Positions 6,412 through 8,677 of a stretch of DNA of 8,677 nt are shown here, in pieces; positions within the stretch are counted from its first letter, which is position 1, and every line of letters begins with the position of its first letter. The notes under the pieces were generated by a model. That model was given only the letters and a program-made list of their open reading frames with translations, made no database searches and had not been told where the DNA came from. Source of the DNA: Cellvibrionales bacterium. GTDB lineage: Bacteria; Pseudomonadota; Gammaproteobacteria; Pseudomonadales; UBA7434. The stretch is taken from positions 1 to 8,677 of the forward strand of contig JABIQF010000007.1 in NCBI GenBank assembly GCA_018668095.1, written 5' to 3'. Both the position numbers and the translations under genes were made by a program.

Positions 6412-6439
6412 AGATTAACCATTATCGGTTGAGATAATT

Positions 6440-7318
6440 ATGTCTTCCCTTGATATTCAAGCACTTACCGCCTTTATTGCCGTTGCTGAGACCGGCTCCT
6501 TCTCATCCGCAGCCGATCGATTATTTCTCACACAGCCAGCGGTGAGTAAACGTATTGCGCTACTCGAGAGCCAGCTCAACACACCGGTGTTCGATCGCAT
6601 TCGCAAAAAGGTCTTTTTAACCGAAGCTGGCCGCGCACTGCTACCTCGAGCTCATGCTATTTTGCAATCACTCAAAGATGCCCAGCAAGCCGTTAGCGAT
6701 TTAGGCGGCGATATTAGCGGCAAGCTCGCCATCGCTTTTAGTCACCATATTGGCCTGCATCGACTACCCCCTTATTTAAAGCGCTATTCCAATGAGCAAC
6801 CCAAGGTGAACCTAGATATCAACTTTGTTGATTCAGAAGATGGCTACACAAAAGTATTAGACGGCACATCAGAACTAGCCGTTATTACACTCTCACCAGA
6901 GCCCAGAGCTGACATTATTGCTACACCACTCTGGCATGACCCACTCGTCTTTGTTTGTAGCCCCGAACATCCGCTGCATCTTCGTGACAATGTTAGCCTA
7001 GAAGAACTCAGCACTATGGATGCTATTCATCCCGGCGAAAACACCTATACAGGAAAAATTGTTAACCAATTATTTGAACGACAAGGCGTCGCGCTAGATA
7101 CCTCAATGACAACTAATTATCTTGAAACAATAAAAATGATGGTATCGATTGGATTAGGCTGGAGCGTACTACCAAAAACCATGATTGGATCGTTAGAACA
7201 AATCCATATACCCGACGTTTATATAGAAAGGCAGCTCGGCATTATCGAATACCGGGGACGACAAAAATCGAATGCAGCTAATGCTTTTAAATCACTACTC
7301 TTAGAGAATGCTGGCTAA
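6440..7318 (+). CDS. LysR-family transcriptional regulator, probable regulator of leuCD
   Basis: This 292-residue protein has the standard LysR layout. An N-terminal winged helix-turn-helix (~4-63) has its recognition region around SFSSAADRLFLTQPAVSKRIALLE, starting at residue 20. It is followed by a linker helix and a periplasmic-binding-protein-like effector domain (~91-290). It is complete and of normal length. A LysR gene divergent from leuC is also found in Pseudomonas, so control of leuC-leuD is likely. The effector is unknown and could be a leucine-pathway intermediate. The ribosome binding site is weak (GAG at about 7-9 nt), which would suit low expression of a regulator. Its stop overlaps that of pcm. 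Confidence 0.9.
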   Translation: MSSLDIQALTAFIAVAETGSFSSAADRLFLTQPAVSKRIALLESQLNTPVFDRIRKKVFLTEAGRALLPRAHAILQSLKDAQQAVSDLGGDISGKLAIAFSHHIGLHRLPPYLKRYSNEQPKVNLDINFVDSEDGYTKVLDGTSELAVITLSPEPRADIIATPLWHDPLVFVCSPEHPLHLRDNVSLEELSTMDAIHPGENTYTGKIVNQLFERQGVALDTSMTTNYLETIKMMVSIGLGWSVLPKTMIGSLEQIHIPDVYIERQLGIIEYRGRQKSNAANAFKSLLLENAG

Positions 7319-7980
7319 GCTAAAATACCACTTTGTAGCGGCACAAACCTCACCGGAATAAGAGGCTCAGTTTCAAAGCCTTCAGCGGTTTTAGTAATGA
7401 CCTGAAGCGCCTGATTACCATCTTCACCTACAGGCAAAACCATCTTACCGCCCAGCGCCAACTGCGCCAATAACATTTTAGGAATTTCACGCGGCGCGGC
7501 AGTAATAATAATGCCGTCAAACGGCGCGCGCGCCTTCCAACCAACGTAGCCATCGCCGTGGCGATATTCAATATTACGCAAACCTAACTGTCTTAATCGC
7601 TGCTCGGCACCATCTTGCAAAGAACCAATACGCTCCATGGTGCAAACACGCTTAACTAATTGAGATAACACTGCCGTTTGGTAACCACAGCCAGTGCCCA
7701 CTTCTAATACGGAATCTAGATTGCCATGAGACAGCAAAACCTGTGTCATTAGCGCAACAATAAATGGCTGAGAAATCGTTTGCCCTTGGCCAATCGGTAA
7801 GGCAGCGTCTTCATAGGCACGATGCGACAAAGCCTCATCAATAAAGACATGCCGCGGTGTGCTACGCATAACATCTAATACCGCTATATTATCTATGCCT
7901 TGATCAGACAGCCTAGCCACCAAGCGATCACGGGTGCGCTGCGAAGTCATGCCAATGCCTACATGCTCATTAAGCTGCAT
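7315..7980 (-). CDS. pcm: Protein-L-isoaspartate O-methyltransferase
   Basis: Pcm uses S-adenosylmethionine to methylate isoaspartyl residues in damaged proteins so they can revert to aspartate. The 221-residue product shows LPIGQGQTISQPFIVA (61-76), the SAM-binding motif VLEVGTGCGYQTAVL (91-105), and the FDGIIITAAP (154-163) and RFVPLQSGIL (211-220) motifs. All expected regions are intact. The ATG at 7980 has no clear ribosome binding site. An internal ATG at 7950 gives MTSQRTRDRL, which matches my recollection of the annotated Pseudomonas start and yields 211 residues, with TAGG 7 nt upstream. Either is possible. The gene normally sits in truD-surE-pcm-nlpD-rpoS. Here surE is missing upstream, and a convergent lysR, not nlpD, lies downstream. 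Confidence 0.94.
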   Translation of the reverse strand: MQLNEHVGIGMTSQRTRDRLVARLSDQGIDNIAVLDVMRSTPRHVFIDEALSHRAYEDAALPIGQGQTISQPFIVALMTQVLLSHGNLDSVLEVGTGCGYQTAVLSQLVKRVCTMERIGSLQDGAEQRLRQLGLRNIEYRHGDGYVGWKARAPFDGIIITAAPREIPKMLLAQLALGGKMVLPVGEDGNQALQVITKTAEGFETEPLIPVRFVPLQSGILA

Positions 7981-8018
7981 AGCGATATTTACTCATTAAG
8001 GATTTTCTAATCATGACT

Positions 8019-8048
8019 TTAATAGCTGCTCTAAAAAATAACGCTCAA
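8019..8048 (-). promoter_or_regulatory. Candidate sigma70 promoter for pcm
   Basis: On the minus strand TTGAGC (8043-8048) and TATTAA (8019-8024) are separated by 18 bp and lie about 40 nt before the pcm start. Each hexamer has four matches to consensus, so this is only a plausible site. If real, it would give pcm its own transcription after the loss of surE. Confidence 0.25.
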
Positions 8049-8056
8049 CACTGTTT

Positions 8057-8116
8057 AATACTTGCGTCAATACTTACATCAATACTTACATCAATACTTA
8101 CATTAACACCTACAAG
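8057..8116. repeat. Five-unit 12-bp tandem repeat between truD and pcm
   Basis: The unit AATACTTACATC is perfect at 8069-8080 and 8081-8092, and has one change at 8093-8104. It is degenerate at 8057-8068 (AATACTTGCGTC) and 8105-8116 (AACACCTACAAG). The last unit overlaps the truD stop codon (8110-8112), so the array probably grew from the end of truD. On the minus strand each good unit contains ATGTAA, a start codon directly followed by a stop. It sits where surE would normally be. Confidence 0.85.
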
Positions 8117-8677
8117 CACTCTACCAACTCTCGAATTAAAACGGTGGCATAACTTCCGGTCGGCAGTATAAAGGATAAATGACATTTTTCATCCTCCAAT
8201 TGCCATTCAAAATGTTTAGGAAAACACCGTAAAGGCCGGCGCGCCACATCAACACCCTGTCGATCAAGCCCTTCAACTAAAGCAATCTCATCGCTAATAG
8301 CAGCCGCTTCTAACTGCTCGGCTGCAGCAGTAACCCCGGAACATCCTCGACCGCACATTGGCCCCGAGATATGAATATCACCCTGCGCTAAACGCTGCTC
8401 AATTTCAGCCGCCATTTTTTCGCTAGAGCCAGCAACCGAATCACCTTCAGCATCCAATACAAAACGACTGCGGCTACCGTCCAGCATCAGTACATCACCA
8501 TCGACATAAGTAGACCAGTTACTAGCCGCAATACGCGCATCTAATACGCGATTAAACAAATAAGACCGTGCAGCCGATAAACACAAACTGCGCTGCTCTC
8601 GCGGCATGCGCTTATTGGCAGAAAACAAAGCACGCGCTTTAGGCAAATTACTTTTACCAAAACGCTGCTCACCAAAA
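8110..8677 (-). CDS. truD: tRNA pseudouridine(13) synthase TruD, 5' end outside window
   Basis: TruD makes pseudouridine at position 13 of tRNA-Glu and a few other tRNAs. Only the C-terminal 189 residues or so are in the window. The frame is open to the right edge, beginning FGEQRFGKSNLPKARALF. It includes the conserved FGxQRFG motif, SLCLSAARSYLFNRVL, the VDGDVLML...SRFV segment of the inserted TRUD domain, and the closing LPTGSYATVLIREL motif. The catalytic aspartate lies in the missing N-terminal half. A TTG at 8646 is not the start. The protein ends soon after the REL motif, a little shorter at the C-terminus than E. coli TruD. It is on the same strand as pcm, 129 nt away, without the usual surE between. 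Confidence 0.93.
   Translation of the reverse strand, partial: FGEQRFGKSNLPKARALFSANKRMPREQRSLCLSAARSYLFNRVLDARIAASNWSTYVDGDVLMLDGSRSRFVLDAEGDSVAGSSEKMAAEIEQRLAQGDIHISGPMCGRGCSGVTAAAEQLEAAAISDEIALVEGLDRQGVDVARRPLRCFPKHFEWQLEDEKCHLSFILPTGSYATVLIRELVECL

Larger units (their letters stand above)
6283..6439. promoter_or_regulatory. leuC-lysR divergent regulatory region
   Basis: This 157-bp gap must hold the promoters of both leuC (minus) and lysR (plus). The layout is typical of a LysR regulator next to its target. It contains the palindromes at 6362-6393 and 6397-6411, listed separately. The leuC leader includes a small CTCCT/AGGAG hairpin (6315-6319 with 6330-6334). I see no leucine-rich leader peptide or attenuator, so control is probably by protein binding. 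Confidence 0.6.

Noticed and set aside
8057..8116. CRISPR-like array
   Set aside because: The 12-bp units are directly adjacent with no spacers, so this is a simple tandem repeat.

Overview
The window is a chromosomal housekeeping stretch from a gammaproteobacterium, most likely a marine Pseudomonadales/Cellvibrionales-type organism. The proteins (FimV, LeuC, LeuD, Asd, Pcm, TruD) read as close relatives of Pseudomonas-type orthologues. The order lysR / leuC-leuD-asd-fimV matches the Pseudomonas lysR / leuC-leuD-(leuB)-asd-fimV neighbourhood. Base composition is fairly AT-rich, especially between genes. I see no tRNA, rRNA, CRISPR array, insertion sequence, phage gene or defence system.

Layout from left to right. 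Positions 1-270 hold no confident gene. They carry an interspersed-repeat-like block: a short plus-strand hairpin with a T-run, a 12-bp stem-loop, and two copies of a ~31-bp direct repeat. A strong minus-strand terminator (274-302) then ends fimV (325-2622, minus). Between fimV and asd lies a 525-bp gap with an asd terminator, a 12-bp inverted repeat and a possible 42-codon plus-strand ORF. Asd (3148-4170), leuD (4213-4851) and leuC (4855-6282) form a tight minus-strand unit. A divergent lysR (6440-7318, plus) shares a 157-bp regulatory gap with leuC that contains a 32-bp near-palindrome and a 15-bp palindrome. Pcm (7315-7980, minus) converges on lysR with overlapping stop codons. A 129-bp gap with 12-bp tandem repeats follows, then the 3' part of truD (8110-8677, minus), whose 5' end is beyond the window.

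Functionally, LeuC and LeuD together form isopropylmalate isomerase of leucine synthesis, probably controlled by the divergent LysR regulator. Asd supplies aspartate semialdehyde for lysine/diaminopimelate, threonine and methionine. FimV is a polar envelope protein linked to type IV pili. Pcm and TruD come from a second conserved block (ispF-truD-surE-pcm-nlpD-rpoS).

The main oddities are gene-order losses and a junction. LeuB is missing between leuD and asd, surE is missing between truD and pcm, and two normally separate syntenic blocks meet tail to tail at pcm/lysR. I found no convincing undescribed multi-gene system; the most novel-looking material is in the intergenic repeats and palindromes.
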